In this document: piece by piece, positions 1 to 11,617 of the stretch | Position numbering within the stretch: position 1 is the first letter of the stretch | How the letters are laid out: each line of letters starts with the position of its first letter | NCBI GenBank assembly: GCA_003342815.1 | Contig: PTEX01000196.1 | Coordinates: 916,217-980,216, forward strand | From: Eudromia elegans | Taxonomy: Eukaryota; Chordata; Aves; Tinamiformes; Tinamidae | Direction of reading: 5' to 3' | Length of the DNA stretch: 64,000 bases | Made by a program: the position numbers and the translations under genes | Notes under the pieces: generated by a model | What the model saw: the letters and a program-made list of their open reading frames with translations, nothing else | Told to the model about the DNA's origin: nothing | The model's database searches: none

Positions 1-942
1 TGGCTGTTCTTAATGCAATTGAAAAAAAAACATAGAAGCTGTTTAAAAATGTAAGCTAAAAATGTAACACTGTGTCTAAGACCCTGTGGCAATGTTATTA
101 AGTTCAATATCTTTGAGGGAGAACAGATATACAAGCCACTGCAGCAACACAGAAATTCCAAATGGAAGCATTCTTAAATGCAAAGAAGGTAATCAGGAAA
201 AGATCCTGAATTAAAATGGAAAGAAATAAAAACACATTTAGTCTACAAATATTGACAGAGCCTGAGGGCATATTTTACTGCAAATGGAAAAGGACAAAAG
301 GAAGTTAAATGTGTCAGCTTGGTGAGCTGATGAGATCCCCAAATTGACACGAACAAGATCTTTCATTCGGAATATCGAAATCCTACTCTAGTAATGTCCT
401 TTTAAAACAGGATAAAGGTATTTATTCTTACCCCTTTGCAAAGGAAATTCCTATAAATACAAGTTACAATAAGATAGACACTGAAAGGGAAATAACTAAA
501 TCAAATAACTAAATCACAAATAGAATTTTCATGTAGGTCAGATGCAGGAAGCATGCGAGGAAATCTACCAGGGAAAAGAAAAATTAAAAAAGACCCAAAC
601 TTCAGTGAAATGCATGCTTGTTTCTTTTCACCGATTAGTAAGTGGTTAACGTAATAATAATAAAAAAGGACCAGTAGTCATTGTTAGCTTTAGGCATATT
701 GTTGAAGACTAACCATAAGGTCCATGAAAACTACACATGAAGACAGTATCTTAAAGCATTTATTGAGAGCTTGTAAACAAGAATGAATACTCGTGTAAAA
801 TTCAAGATTGCACAAAAATGCATTGCTTAATCTACACTGGAAAAAAAAAAAAAAAGAGAAACTTCAGAAGCAGCAAACTGAACCACCATCTCTCAAACAC
901 ATATGGGTTGAAAAAGTTCAACAGTTCCTATCTGTTGTCTGC

Positions 943-2219
943 AAGATGTGGAGGACAAGAAGGTGCTCAAGAGGAGTCAGCATGGATTCACTAAGGGGAA
1001 ATCTTGCTTGACTAACCTGATAGCCTTCTATGATGGAATGACTGGCTGGGTAGATTAGGACAGAGCAGTGGATGTCATCTATGTGGACTTCAGCAAAGCT
1101 TTTGACACCATTCCACAAAGCATCCTCCTGGGCAAGATTCAGAAGTGTTGGTTAGATGAGTGGATGGTGAGGTGGACTGAGAATAGGCTGGATGGCAGGG
1201 CTCAGAACATGGTGATCAGCGGTGGAGTGTCTGTTAAGTAGCCGTGTCTGTAGATGGCCTGTAGATAGCGGTGTCCCCCAGGGGTCAGGCCTCCGTCCAG
1301 CCCTGTTCAATTTATTCATCAGTGACCTGGATGAAGGGACAGAGGGCGCCCTCAGCAAGTTTGCTGATGATACCAAACTAAGAAGAGTAGTTGATAGCCC
1401 AGAAGGCTGCACTACCATCCAGAAGGACATGGACAGACTGGACAACTGAGCAGTGAGAAATCTTATGAAATTCATCAAAGGTAAGTGCAAGGTCCTGCAT
1501 CCAGGGAGGAATAACTCCAGACACCCATGCAGGCTGGAGACCGACCTATTGGAGAGCAGCTCTGCAGAGGACTTGGGCATCATGCTGGACAACAAGTTGA
1601 CCGTGAGGCAGCAGTGGGCCCTTGTGGCCAAGAAGGTCAATTGGATTCTGGAGTGTATTAAGAACAGTATCTCCAGCAGGTCGAGGGAGGTGATCTTGGC
1701 CCTCTACCTAGCCCTGTTGAGGCTGCACCTGGAGTATTATGCCCATTTCTGGGCTCCCCAGCACAAGGGATGTGTAGCTGCTGGAGAGAATCCAGCACAG
1801 GACTATAAGGATGATCAGGGGCCTGGAACATCTGCTATATGAGCAAAGACTAAGAGAGCTGGGCATGTTCAGCCTGGAGAAGGCTGTGAGGGGACCTGAT
1901 CAGTGTCTATAAGCACCTCAAGGGAGGGAGTGAGGAGGATGGGACCAGCCTCTTTTCAATGGTGGCCAACAATAGGACTAGAGGAAATAGCCACAAATTA
2001 AGCATCAAAAGTTCCACAGGAACTTAAGAATTTCTTAACAGTGAGGATGACAGAGCACTGGAACAGACTACCCATAGAGGTGGGGAGTCTCCTTCTCTGG
2101 AGATATTAAAAACCTGCTTGGAGACAATCCTGTGCCACATGCTGTAGGTGGGCAAGGGGGCTGGACTAGCTGATTTCTAAAGGCCCTTTCCAACTTTAAG
2201 GATTCTATGATTCTATGAC
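943..2219 (+). mobile_element. CR1 LINE, 5'-truncated, with RT remnant and 3' tail
   Basis: This non-LTR retrotransposon fragment begins inside the reverse transcriptase with a KKVLK...[14 protein letters not shown] segment, continues through DFSKAFDT, then the catalytic box FADD (near 1358-1372), and ends with the CR1 3' region and two copies of the tail octamer ATTCTATG at about 2202-2219. The frame has several stops and shifts: the segments 1222-1449 and 1453-1842 share one frame separated by a TGA that replaces a Trp codon, and the earlier part lies in another frame. It is a dead copy, antisense to ADCY1. The exact 5' junction is uncertain by some tens of bases. Confidence 0.93.
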
Positions 2220-4881
2220 GTGCTAAAAATATAGAAAATAATTTCCACTATGGAGTAAGTAGATCAGGAATTCTCTTCACTCTCTGTTAACAAGCAATTT
2301 TTCAAGGGAGTTGCAAGACAATATTTAAAGCCTAAGATTTGCCTTCAGGCAGGTTCCCTATCACAAACTGTAACTATAATTAAAACTACTATAATTTTTA
2401 AAAAGAAGTAGTAGTTACACCTGCATTTAAAAACAGCAAAGCTACCTACCTTACAAAAAATCAGACAAACAGTATATAGGAAAAAAAAGAAAAATCTAAA
2501 TGCTTTAAAGCATAAGTCAGCCTCTAAATATCTAAGGGACAAAGTTCTTTAAGATTAAATTTTCCCAGCTCTAAGGGATAATTCCATGTTCTGAGTTCTG
2601 GCCAAATTCAGAGCTATGCTGCCAGAAACGAAGAGATTAACTATTTTGGCCCTGAATAGCAAGATAAAGAGAATTAAAAAAAAAAACAAAACAAAAAAAA
2701 AGAGGTGGTGGGGACAGTGGTACAAAGCACATGGAGCCAAAAGTGTGTGTAAAAATTGATTGCTGAAGGATATTAATTCTTTTGCATCAATGGAGAGGAA
2801 AAGTGCTTCTAAAACAACATCTTCCAATGTGTCAATACCAAAAAATGCCAAGGCTGTCTTCATGAAATTCCCAACAAATATATGCTGCATTTCACTTCCT
2901 CGCTCCTGTAACTGTGCTCCCCACGGTGGTGACAGAGATTTTTTAGGCAGTACAGTTGTAAGGTGGCACAATTATTTTAGCAATGACTATCACATATTGT
3001 CACTGGCAGTTGACATTCCTTCTAAACAACCCACAGCACCCGGTGTGCACACTCACAGGGACTAAACCCATCAGTATTATGTTATTCTTGAGATTTCTTA
3101 GTCTCCTTCCTCCCTCATCATTCTGAATACTAATGCACAACATTAGTTTTAAACAAACCCATTCCACAGTTTGAATTAATAATGAATTAAAGTGTCTTTA
3201 ATCAGCAGATCAGAATTCTTCTAAGAAATTACAGATCTTTGCACACGTTTTCTGACTGCAGGAGATACAGTAACTCTACTCCCATTACTACCGCAGAAGG
3301 CGACAAGGGGAAGCTCATATGTTCTGCTCTTGATCACACCCTGACGAATACACAATACGAACTAGAATGACATGTAAATAACCATTCTTTCTCCCATTGC
3401 TGAAAGAAAGCAGGAGATTTATTTGCAGATTTGGAAAGAAAAAGTATGCAGATAGGATAGAAACCTAAGGGTTTGTTTGTTTGTTTTTCTAGCTCCTTCA
3501 GCATCTCAGATCTACTTCTTCCCTATAAAGAACCAATCCCGTGGCAAGAGCTGGCACCTGCATGGTACTCTAGCACCATGTGCTTAGAAGATGGCTTCTT
3601 GCCATTCAGTGGATGAAATTTGGTAATGAAAGTGAAAGTGGCTATTTGAACTTTTCAAGACTTTTCTTGCCAGTACTCAGCTACAGGACAGTTTCATCCA
3701 TTTCAAAACCAAACACGCCTGAACTATTCTGGGCCAGGGCCCACAACGTGCTCTACATGAGCATGGCCAGACATTCCAGTCATGAAGAGTTAAACCAAAT
3801 CTGACCAAATCTTGACCAAATCTGTTACAAATCCATACAAAGATTGCCTCCATTGCCTCTCTACTTCGCACCTCACTTACTTAGCCTTCCGTTTTTCTAA
3901 GGGAAAAGGGAGCCACAGATGCAAAGCATCCACAAGATTCAGATGTCTAGTGTGAAAGGCTACATCAAGGAGAAGCAAGCTCGGATGGAGGAAATGAGGA
4001 TGCTGTTTATGTCAGGGACCTGATGAAATACTATATGTGTTGGAGGCCACTGTGCAGAGAGGAGATAGGTATGTAGCAGAGGGGCATAGATCATGCAGAG
4101 GTGATGCTTTCCCACAGTGAAGGCTATGAGGACAAGGCTGGCAAACAAGACAGATCTGATTAACTTGCCCCTCATCCTAACAAGGGTGTTCAAGGGGAAA
4201 ACACACTATCAGCATATTATTACATGTAATTTGGAATAAGAAGTGTGAATTTATTCAGGCACATCCATTCCCCTCCTTTCTTGTTAAATGCTCCTGCTTA
4301 TCTATGGTAGGTGTTTCTGCAATGGTAATTAGACCGAAAATTAGACTGAAAGGAGTCATAGAGAAGGAACATTTATCTCATTTTTTTTTTGCCTGGGGAA
4401 TCCGGCACAGTGTTAAGTGAAATGACCAAAACATAAGTATCAGGAATATGGATCCCATTTTGCCTACAATCTCTTCTCCAAAAAGCTATGATCATTTATT
4501 TGACAAGGTATACTCTCTGTGAAGAGCTAGCTTGCGTGTCCACATTTTTATCTTCATGGAAAGTAATTTTATGTTGTTGTACCTCCCATATTCATACTTT
4601 CCATTATCCTATTTTTCTCTCTGCAGGACAGAAATGTAAATATTGAAATAATCTCTTCATTTTGTGTAAACAAGACCAATGAAGAACACTGACAGCCTCC
4701 AAGGAGGAGGAAGAACAGTATATTTAAATTAGGAACCTTAGCTTCTTTCTTAAACATTTCAAATATTTTGTTTTCTCTTAAGAATATTAACAAAAAATAG
4801 AAGCTTTAGAAATTCACGAAATCAGTCTACTACAGATTTCTAACATACACACAACATGAAAAAGGAAATTTGAATTGAANT

Positions 4882-4897
4882 AAAAAAAAAAAAAAAA
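4882..4897 (+). repeat. A16 run beside the ADCY1 exon 4 donor, preceded by an ambiguous base
   Basis: In the ADCY1 transcript this is a U16 tract at intron positions about +12 to +27 after the GTAAGT donor at 4908. The n at 4880 suggests the assembly could not resolve the edge of this tract. Confidence 0.85.
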
Positions 4898-4908
4898 GCT
4901 GTACTTAC

Positions 4909-5020
4909 TGTGGCTAATTCATCAAACTTGCCAAAGAGCTCATTCAGCAGCTTTACCAGTTCTTGGGCAGTGCACTGCGATGCCAGACTAGTGAACCCCA
5001 CAATGTCTGCAAATAAAATG
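4909..5020 (-). CDS. ADCY1: ADCY1 coding exon (exon 4 by analogy), catalytic domain C1a
   Basis: This internal exon of adenylyl cyclase 1, the membrane enzyme that makes cAMP from ATP, reads on the minus strand. It starts with the last base of a Ser codon split across the intron, then gives 37 codons beginning [15 protein letters not shown] and ending KFDELAT. The Asp of the FAD motif is the first of the two C1 metal-binding aspartates (residue about 310 in human numbering, from memory); the second lies in the next exon, outside the window. The acceptor is a pyrimidine-rich tract ending TTTTAG and the donor is GTAAGT. The length of 112 bp and phase 2 entry match the preceding exon at 22696-22814. 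The run [20 protein letters not shown] points to ADCY1 rather than ADCY2, 3, 5 to 9, judged from memory of the family. One Ser stands where I recall Gly in mammals. Confidence 0.95.
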
Positions 5021-6339
5021 CTAAAACAGAAGCAAGAAAATACAGAGGCATCAGTACAGAGGACACTTTGGCATTCTCACTGCCCTCTTTTTTTGCCCAA
5101 ATGCAACACACAGCTCAACCCAACCCAACCCAAATAAGTCCTGAAATGCTACCAGTAAAGTGATACCTGAAATAAGAAAAATCAAAGATTAAAAGAAGAG
5201 AACTAAGCATGAGTTTAGTGTTCACAACTGTTAGTATGCTGTGAATAGAGTCTTGGGGCTCAGATTTATGTCCCTAGGACCATCTAAACAATACATAAGG
5301 TAAAACACCTTATTCAAGAGTTTACCCTCTGTGTGCTTCAGGAACATAGAACATTTCTCTTTATAGAAAAAGACTAATTGAAATACTGAAAAGATAGACC
5401 TCCCATTAAGTAATAAGGCATGTCTAATGGTGATTCAGATATTATCAGGCTTAATGGCAAACAATAACAAAATAGTTGGAAGAACTAAGTATTGGACCCA
5501 AATCAGGAAAGCAGTACTCAGCCATTTCCTTGCCAGCCACAACGTTAGCTTGCAGTGTCCTGGGGAGGTGTCCAGGTGGATCCCAGACACAAGGTTTATG
5601 CTAGCACGTTTGCACAGCCAGACTGACAAACCCGGTTTGAGGTTTATGAAGCACTGCAAGACATGAGTTAATAACCTGCATATGGTAGCTCAGTGATGTG
5701 GCTATACTGCTCCCAGTCATGAATTAACATGCACAGTGCTGGGTCAGGCCTCTTTCACTATACTGCATGGTTCGGGTAAGTGTCCAGGTTTGATCAGCAT
5801 TCAGCAAGTTTTAATGTATGACAGTTTATCCTCCTTTAACAATACAGCTCTATCCATCTGCAAAGATATGGGAAGATACTTGAAAGAAATACTGTAGCTG
5901 TAGAGAACATAAAAATCTCTGTGTTGACCCTGAAACTGAAGAGCATATGAAGCTATGATCCCTTTAATAATTTACATTCTTTTATCCATTGGCACAGGCC
6001 CACTGTCAGTTGCAGAAACCTAATACATTTATCTCCAACACCCAGACTACAAACATCAAATAAGTTTATTTGATAAATAAAGAGGCGGGACAGGTGGGAA
6101 CTCAAAAGCTGCACCCAGGGAGTGTGAGCGACCAGGAGAGCGGTAAAGAGAGTGAGCAAACAGAGCATGGGGCCTCAGCTGGGGCGTGGCGCGGCAGTTA
6201 GCGTGGCAGTTCACGCAGGCAGGGCGTGCAGGGAGTCCCCTCCCAGGCATGCAAAAGAATTCTGTCCGCAGTCTCTTCCATCAGCGGGAGATCGGGCGAG
6301 GCCACGGTCTCTGCTCGGCAGAGAGCTTGCACCAGGAAG

Positions 6340-7401
6340 ACTGTGGTGACGCAGACTGAACCGGCACAGAAACACGCGGCAGTCCAAGTCTCTGGCTGTG
6401 AGGAGTGTCTGAGCCACTATAGGTTACTAGGCAGTGGCAAAAACATCTCCTGCCTTTAGGTGTGAGCAGGTGGATGACCTGCTGAGCCTGGTGCAGGAGG
6501 AGGTAGAAAGGCTCAGGGCCATCAGGAAATGTGGAAGAAACATAGACTGGTGGAGTTGTGTTCTGCAGTATTCCCAGAAGAGCCATCCAGAGGAGCCTCC
6601 AGCACAAGCTGGAAATCCTGTACCCTCTTTCCATAGGGTAAAGGGGGCAGAATTAACAGTATCAAGGGATGAACAACAATGGAAACAGGTCCCTGTTCGA
6701 GGTGGCAAGAGACACTTCCCCAGCCCACCTCTCTCCCACCAGTGACCACATCCAACAGGTATGAGGCCCTGGACCTTGGGGAGCAGACAGATGAGAACAT
6801 GAACCAAGGCCCATCTAGGGGGCCATCTGCAGGGACGCGGTCAGGTCCAAGCATTAAGGTTGCTCCTCCTGGGGAGAAAAGGAGCCCCCAGAAGAAGCAG
6901 TGGGTGATCGTTGTGGGTGACTTCCTGCTTCAGGGTACGGAGGCACCGATCTGCAGACTCAACTCCTTATCCAGAGAGGTCTGCTGCTTGCCAGGGACTC
7001 AAATAAGGGATGTTACAGAGAGGCTCTCAAGGCTTGTCCAGGAGGCTGACTATTATCCCCTGCTACTTTTCCATGTGGGCGCTAATCATGCCATGAGGAA
7101 ACTAGTTGATATCAAGCAAGATTATAGAGCCCTAGGGATGGCTGTTAAGGGTATGGGAGCGCAGGTCGTGTTCTCCTCCATCCTATCAATGAGGGGAATG
7201 GATTCAAGGAGAAGAAGGCAGTTATTACAGATTAACAACTGGCAGCACTGCTGGTCTTGGCAACAGAGGTTTGGGCTTCTATGACCACGGGACTCTGATG
7301 ACGACCAGCTAGTGGGGAATGATGGGAGCCACCTCAGCAAGAGGGGCAGGCACATCTTTGCCAAAATACTGACCAGCCTGGTTAGGAGGGCTTTAAACTA
7401 A
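6340..7401 (+). pseudogene. CR1 ORF1 remnant (SGNH-type esterase domain)
   Basis: CR1 ORF1 proteins bind nucleic acid and carry an SGNH hydrolase-like domain. Seen here: an N-terminal Cys-containing part (VSGCEECLSHYR, near 6390-6420); a segment QVDDLLSLVQEEVERLRAIR in a second frame at 6434-6745; then the esterase domain at 6679-7284 with WVIVVGDFLLQGTEAPI, DYYPLLLFHVGANHA and MGAQVVFSSIL; and a tail in another frame (GNDGSHLSKRG, near 7315-7347) ending LVRRALN and a stop. The block I motif normally reads GDS; here the serine codon is TTC (Phe) at 6922-6924, while the Asn block and the Asp/His-like block DGSH remain. At least two frameshifts make it a pseudogene. Confidence 0.85.
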
Positions 7402-7559
7402 GCAAGGAAAGGGAAGGGTAGTGTCACAGGGACAGGGCCATCAATACCACGCAGCCAAAGTTGACAGGTATCCAGTGGGAGTATGGTAGTGGGGAAGTGC
7501 AGCTAAGACGTGATTACAGAGGGTCCTCTTTCAAGTCTCCTGGGAAATCTGCAGGCTCA

Positions 7560-8405
7560 GCTACCTTTCTAAAATGCCTGTACACCAATGCACGAAGCAT
7601 GAGGAATAAGCAGGATGAACTGGAGAGCTGTGTGCGGTCTCAGCATCAGGATCTCATAGGAATCGCAGAAACGTGGTGGGACAGATCACACCACTGGAGT
7701 GCTGTCATGGAAGGCTACATGCTCTTTAGGAAGGACAGGCTGGGAAGGCGAGCTGGTGAAGTTGCTCTGTATGTGAGAGAGCAACGGGAATACATGGAGC
7801 TCAAACTGAGAGTGGATGGTGAGCGAGTTGAGAGCTTGTGGGTGAGGGTTAAAGGGCAGGCTAAGGTGGGAGACACTGTGGTGGGTGTCTGCTACAGGCC
7901 ACCTGACCAGATGAGGAAGTTGATGAGGCCTTCTACAAACAGCTGGAAGTTGCCTCATGGTCACAGGCCCTGGTTCTCATGGGGGACTTTAACGACCCTG
8001 ATATCTGCTGGAAAGATAACATTGTGAGGCTCAAGTGGTCCTGGAGGTTTCTGCAGTGCGTTGAAGACAACTTTTTGATGCAGATTGTGGAGGAACTGAT
8101 AGGGAGAGGTGGACTATGGGACCTCATATTAACAAACAGTGACTGACTCATTGGAGATGTGAAGGTGGGGGGCAGCCTTGGCTGCAGTGATTGAGAATTG
8201 GTAGAGGTCAGGATCCAATGATGAGGAGGTAGGGCTGTAAGTAGCCTTGCAACCATGGACTTCAGGAGAGCTGGTTGGTTTTCAAGTGGCACTTTCTTCA
8301 CACCCAGCAACAGTGCATCCCGGTGTGTAAGAAGTCAGGCAGAAGGGCCAGGAGACCTACGTGGATGAGCAAGGAGCTTGTGGCAATGCTCAAGCAGAAG
8401 AAGGC
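7560..8405 (+). pseudogene. CR1 ORF2 endonuclease remnant
   Basis: This is the N-terminal APE-type endonuclease of CR1 ORF2, which nicks target DNA for target-primed reverse transcription. LKCLYTNARSMRNKQDEL (Asn motif) and GIAETWW (catalytic Glu) are readable in the frame of 7461-8027, followed by VGVCYRPP. A frameshift near 7965 moves MGDFNDPDICW (catalytic Asp/Asn block) into another frame. In the final SDH block the His codon position is a TGA stop (8192-8194) after CSD. Later sequence has more stops. It is inactive. Confidence 0.85.
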
Positions 8406-8422
8406 ATGATGAGTAGACAGGG

Positions 8423-9110
8423 AGGTGGATTAGGAATTGGCTTGATGGCAGGGCTCAGAGGGTGGTGATCCATGCCACAGTGTCCGGTTAGAGGCCTCTG
8501 GTTAGTGGTGTCCCCCAAGGGTCAGTCCTCAGTCCAGTCCTGTTCAACTTATTCATTAATGACCTGCATGAAGGGATGGAGTGCTCCCTCAGCAAGTTTG
8601 CTGATGATACGAAACTGTGAAGAATAGCTGATAGCCCTGAGGGCTGCGCTGCCATCCAGAGGGACCTGGACAGACTGGACAACTGGGTGGTGAGAAACGT
8701 CATGAAGTTCAACAAGGACAAGTGCAGAGTCCTGCAACTGGGCAGAAACAACTGCAGACACCTGTACAGGCTGGGGAGCAACGTTTTGGACAGCAGCTCT
8801 GCAGAGAAGGACCTGGGCGTCATGGTGGACGATAAGTTGGCTATGAGGCAGCAGTGTGCCCTTGTGGCCAAGAAGGCCAGTGAGGTTCCTGGGGTGCATT
8901 AAGAAAAGCGTCTCCAGCAGGTTGAGGGAGGTGATCATCCCCCTCTACACAACCCTGGTGAGGCCGCACCTCGAGTACTGTGTGCAGTTCTGGGCTCCCC
9001 AGTACAAGAGGGTTTTTTGGAGCTGCTGGGAAGAGTCCAGCGCAGGGCTACGAGGAGGATCAGGAGCCTGGAACATCTGCCTTATGAACAAAGGCTAAGA
9101 GAGCTGGGCC
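8423..9110 (+). pseudogene. CR1 ORF2 reverse transcriptase C-terminal remnant
   Basis: The sequence resumes at a segment encoding [13 protein letters not shown], then [20 protein letters not shown], the catalytic box FADD (near 8597-8612), DRLDNWVVRNVMKFNKDKCR and the thumb region [20 protein letters not shown]. Two frames are needed (8687-8902 and 8856-9098), and there are stops shortly before and after FADD. The 3' untranslated part follows to about 9480. Confidence 0.88.
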
Positions 9111-10963
9111 TGTTCAGCCTGGAGAAGGCTGAGAGGGGACCTGATCAGTGTTTCTAAGTACATCAAGGGAGGGAGTGAGGAGGATGGGACCAGCCTCTTC
9201 TCAATGGTGGCCAACGACAGGACTAGAGGAAATGACCACAAATTGAGGCACAGAAAGTTCCACAGGAACTTAAGAAAAAATTTGTTGTCAGGGTGACAGA
9301 GTACTGGAACAGGTAGCTGAGAGAGGTTGTGAAGTCTCCTTCTCTGGAGATTTTCAAAAGCCGCTTGGATGACACCCTGTGCTCTTGCTCTAGGTGATGC
9401 TGCATGTGGAGAGGGTTGGACTCGATGACCTCTAGAGGTCCCTTCCAACCTTAAGCATTCTATGATTCTATGATTCTGTTTATGGTAATGAAGAGTCCTA
9501 TGCCACATGGCCTAGGTATACTGGGCCTAATGTATAACACGGCTTGAGAACTATGATTTAACACTACATTTCTTCCCTTCAACAAGCCTTCAGTCTGTAG
9601 ATAAAAAAGAAAAGCAGGACTAACAAGTCTACTATTTCCCCGACACCATCAACCAGCCTGAACTCTCCCATAAAGACAGAAAAAGCCATGCCATTTGACC
9701 CATTAACCCCTAAATCCTTTCTTCACCAGAGCAGGTTAGGTAACATATCCCAACACAAAACTAAAATCCTCAAAGTTTAATGCTTTAATCTATAAGCACA
9801 GCATACATATTAAACCTTGGGTGAACCCTTCACTCTTTTCTTCCTTGAGTGTGTTTAATGAAAACTCTTAAAAAACTGCCCCACTTCACAAGAATATTAG
9901 TTATTTCATTCTTAGACTAGCTAAACATCAAAGAAAAGAGACTTAAAAATAAGATATTCAAAATTTACTGAAGTATACTATTTTGCACCTCTGCTGTCAT
10001 GAACATGAAACCACCCTGGTGGTAATGGGAGAAGTAAAAGATAACCACAGAGTACAATAAAAGCATAAATGCCAACAAAGTGCTCTGCATACTTGCCCCT
10101 GAATATCTAGTCATTCAATTAATTCTGGATTGACATGCTTGTTGTTTGGAAATTCTAGATTGGTCTTTCTGAAAATTCATCAGTGAATGTCATATAATCC
10201 TTGTAAATTTCTTAAAGATTTCCATATGTACTATAATGTACAACAAGGTCTTTTATACAGTTACCTAAGCCATTTGCTTTATGATCTATATTCACAACAC
10301 AATTCATAAAGTCACAAAGAAAAAGGCACAGGGAAAAAAAAATCTTTACAAACCAACATATCATGGAGTGTCCACATCTTAATTATTAGCATGGGAAAGA
10401 GTAATTGACCACCATTTCCCACAGAATTGTGGGGTAATTTCCCCTTTGGAAAAAAAAAAAAAAAAGCACTAAATTATTTTTTACCACAAATGAACTGCTC
10501 TAATGCCATCACGAAGTAAAGCACTTAAAGAGACCATGTGTGCTCATGTGTTAATAACTAACACAAAATTTATTCATGCATCACTATTCATTTAAAAGGA
10601 AAGTTATTTTACATAAAACTACCCATAATTGTGGTTTCCTTACTAATCCTTTCAACATTTTAAGAGAGTATTTATTGGCATTTTTATTAATCCTTAGCCA
10701 TCAGTTTTTCATTCAGAATACTGGTTAATTATGTGACAAACTGAAGTCCAAAACGAGGACACCATAAAACAATGCAAATTCAAGATGTGACATAGAAATT
10801 TAGGTTAAATACACAACTAGTGTGCTGTTACAAGACCAGGGTTGTTCTTGTGAGCGATGTAATAATGTACTATACAGTGTAAAACTATTGGAAAAGGTTA
10901 GAAAGACTGACCACTGTTACACTTCTCTAGCATGACCTTTTTTTTAATATCTCAAGTAGATTT

Positions 10964-10986
10964 TTATATATATATATACACATATA
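10964..10986 (+). repeat. Short (TA)n repeat
   Basis: An AT-alternating stretch extends into TACACATATAAATA. Nothing else is visible around it. Confidence 0.7.
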
Positions 10987-11600
10987 AATAATATTATAAA
11001 ATTACAGAAATACTTGAAGCGCTGGACAAGGCACAGCACAAGGAAAAGGCAATTCCATGAGTATAAGCCCTTTTTTTCAGAAGAAATTCTGCTTGCTTCT
11101 ACCTCCAGAAAATAGCAGTAATAGCAGTTACTGGATTTCTTTTGAATGCTAGCTGAAATGCACGAGAGCAAAAGCACACTCTTGCACACTCTTGGCAGGA
11201 AAGCCAGAAAGCCTCCAGTGGATGTGCCAGGGCTTCTTAGACCCAAAGTGTGTCCCTGCCTGCATGCCTGCTCTATCATCACACAGAGGTTGGGCAGTGC
11301 TGAGAACTACAAGTCCATCTGATGCACACTGAGCTCTAATCCTCTAAAACTAGAATTGAAACTCATTAGCCAGCCTCTTTTATTTCAGCCAGTGTGCTGG
11401 CTGATACTATCTTCTGCACTCTTTCACCTGTCTGCGTCCATCTGTTATCTCTTCTTTTAGTGCCTAGTTTACAAGTGTTTGGGGCCAGCAACTACACTTG
11501 ATCTTTGTACAATGCCTTAAAAAGAGAGGAAAAAAGAAAAGGTGAACCTTGGTCTGTGACAAGTGCTTTTGACTCTAGTGGTAAAACACTCATCTGATGC

Positions 11601-11617
11601 TTTTTTTTTTTTTTTTT
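11601..11617 (+). repeat. T17 homopolymer
   Basis: An uninterrupted T run; no retroposed gene or SINE is visible next to it. Confidence 0.8.

Larger units (their letters stand above)
1..4908 (-). other. ADCY1: ADCY1 intron 4 (partial)
   Basis: This is the beginning of the intron after the exon at 4909-5020, read on the minus strand. It contains one CR1 copy (about 943-2219) and otherwise AT-rich sequence in which I see no exon, RNA gene or conserved motif: 1-940 and 2220-4900 appear unique apart from an A-rich stretch near 2670-2702 and a short GTTT repeat near 3471-3486. A single ambiguous base (n) sits at 4880 beside an A run. Confidence 0.85.
6082..9480 (+). mobile_element. CR1 LINE, nearly full length with internal deletion
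   Basis: This element has a GC-rich CR1-like 5' region (about 6082-6340), ORF1 remnant (about 6340-7401), the start of ORF2 with the endonuclease (about 7560-8405), a jump into the C-terminal half of the reverse transcriptase near 8405-8423, and the complete 3' end with tail octamers at about 9458-9478. The missing block would contain the ORF2 linker and the RT fingers and palm start, perhaps 0.9-1 kb judged against intact CR1 organisation. Retaining the 5' region is unusual because most CR1 copies are heavily 5'-truncated. The reading frames carry stops and frameshifts, so it is not active. Confidence 0.92.

Noticed and set aside
1152..1640. 162-codon minus-strand open frame
   Set aside because: It is the antisense shadow of the CR1 reverse transcriptase at 943-2219; similar shadows occur at 8488-8938, 19337-19804 and 57509-58656.
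2555..3065. Overlapping 138- and 101-codon frames
   Set aside because: They include an A-rich or T-rich low-complexity run and match no family I recognise; the intronic position argues against a gene.
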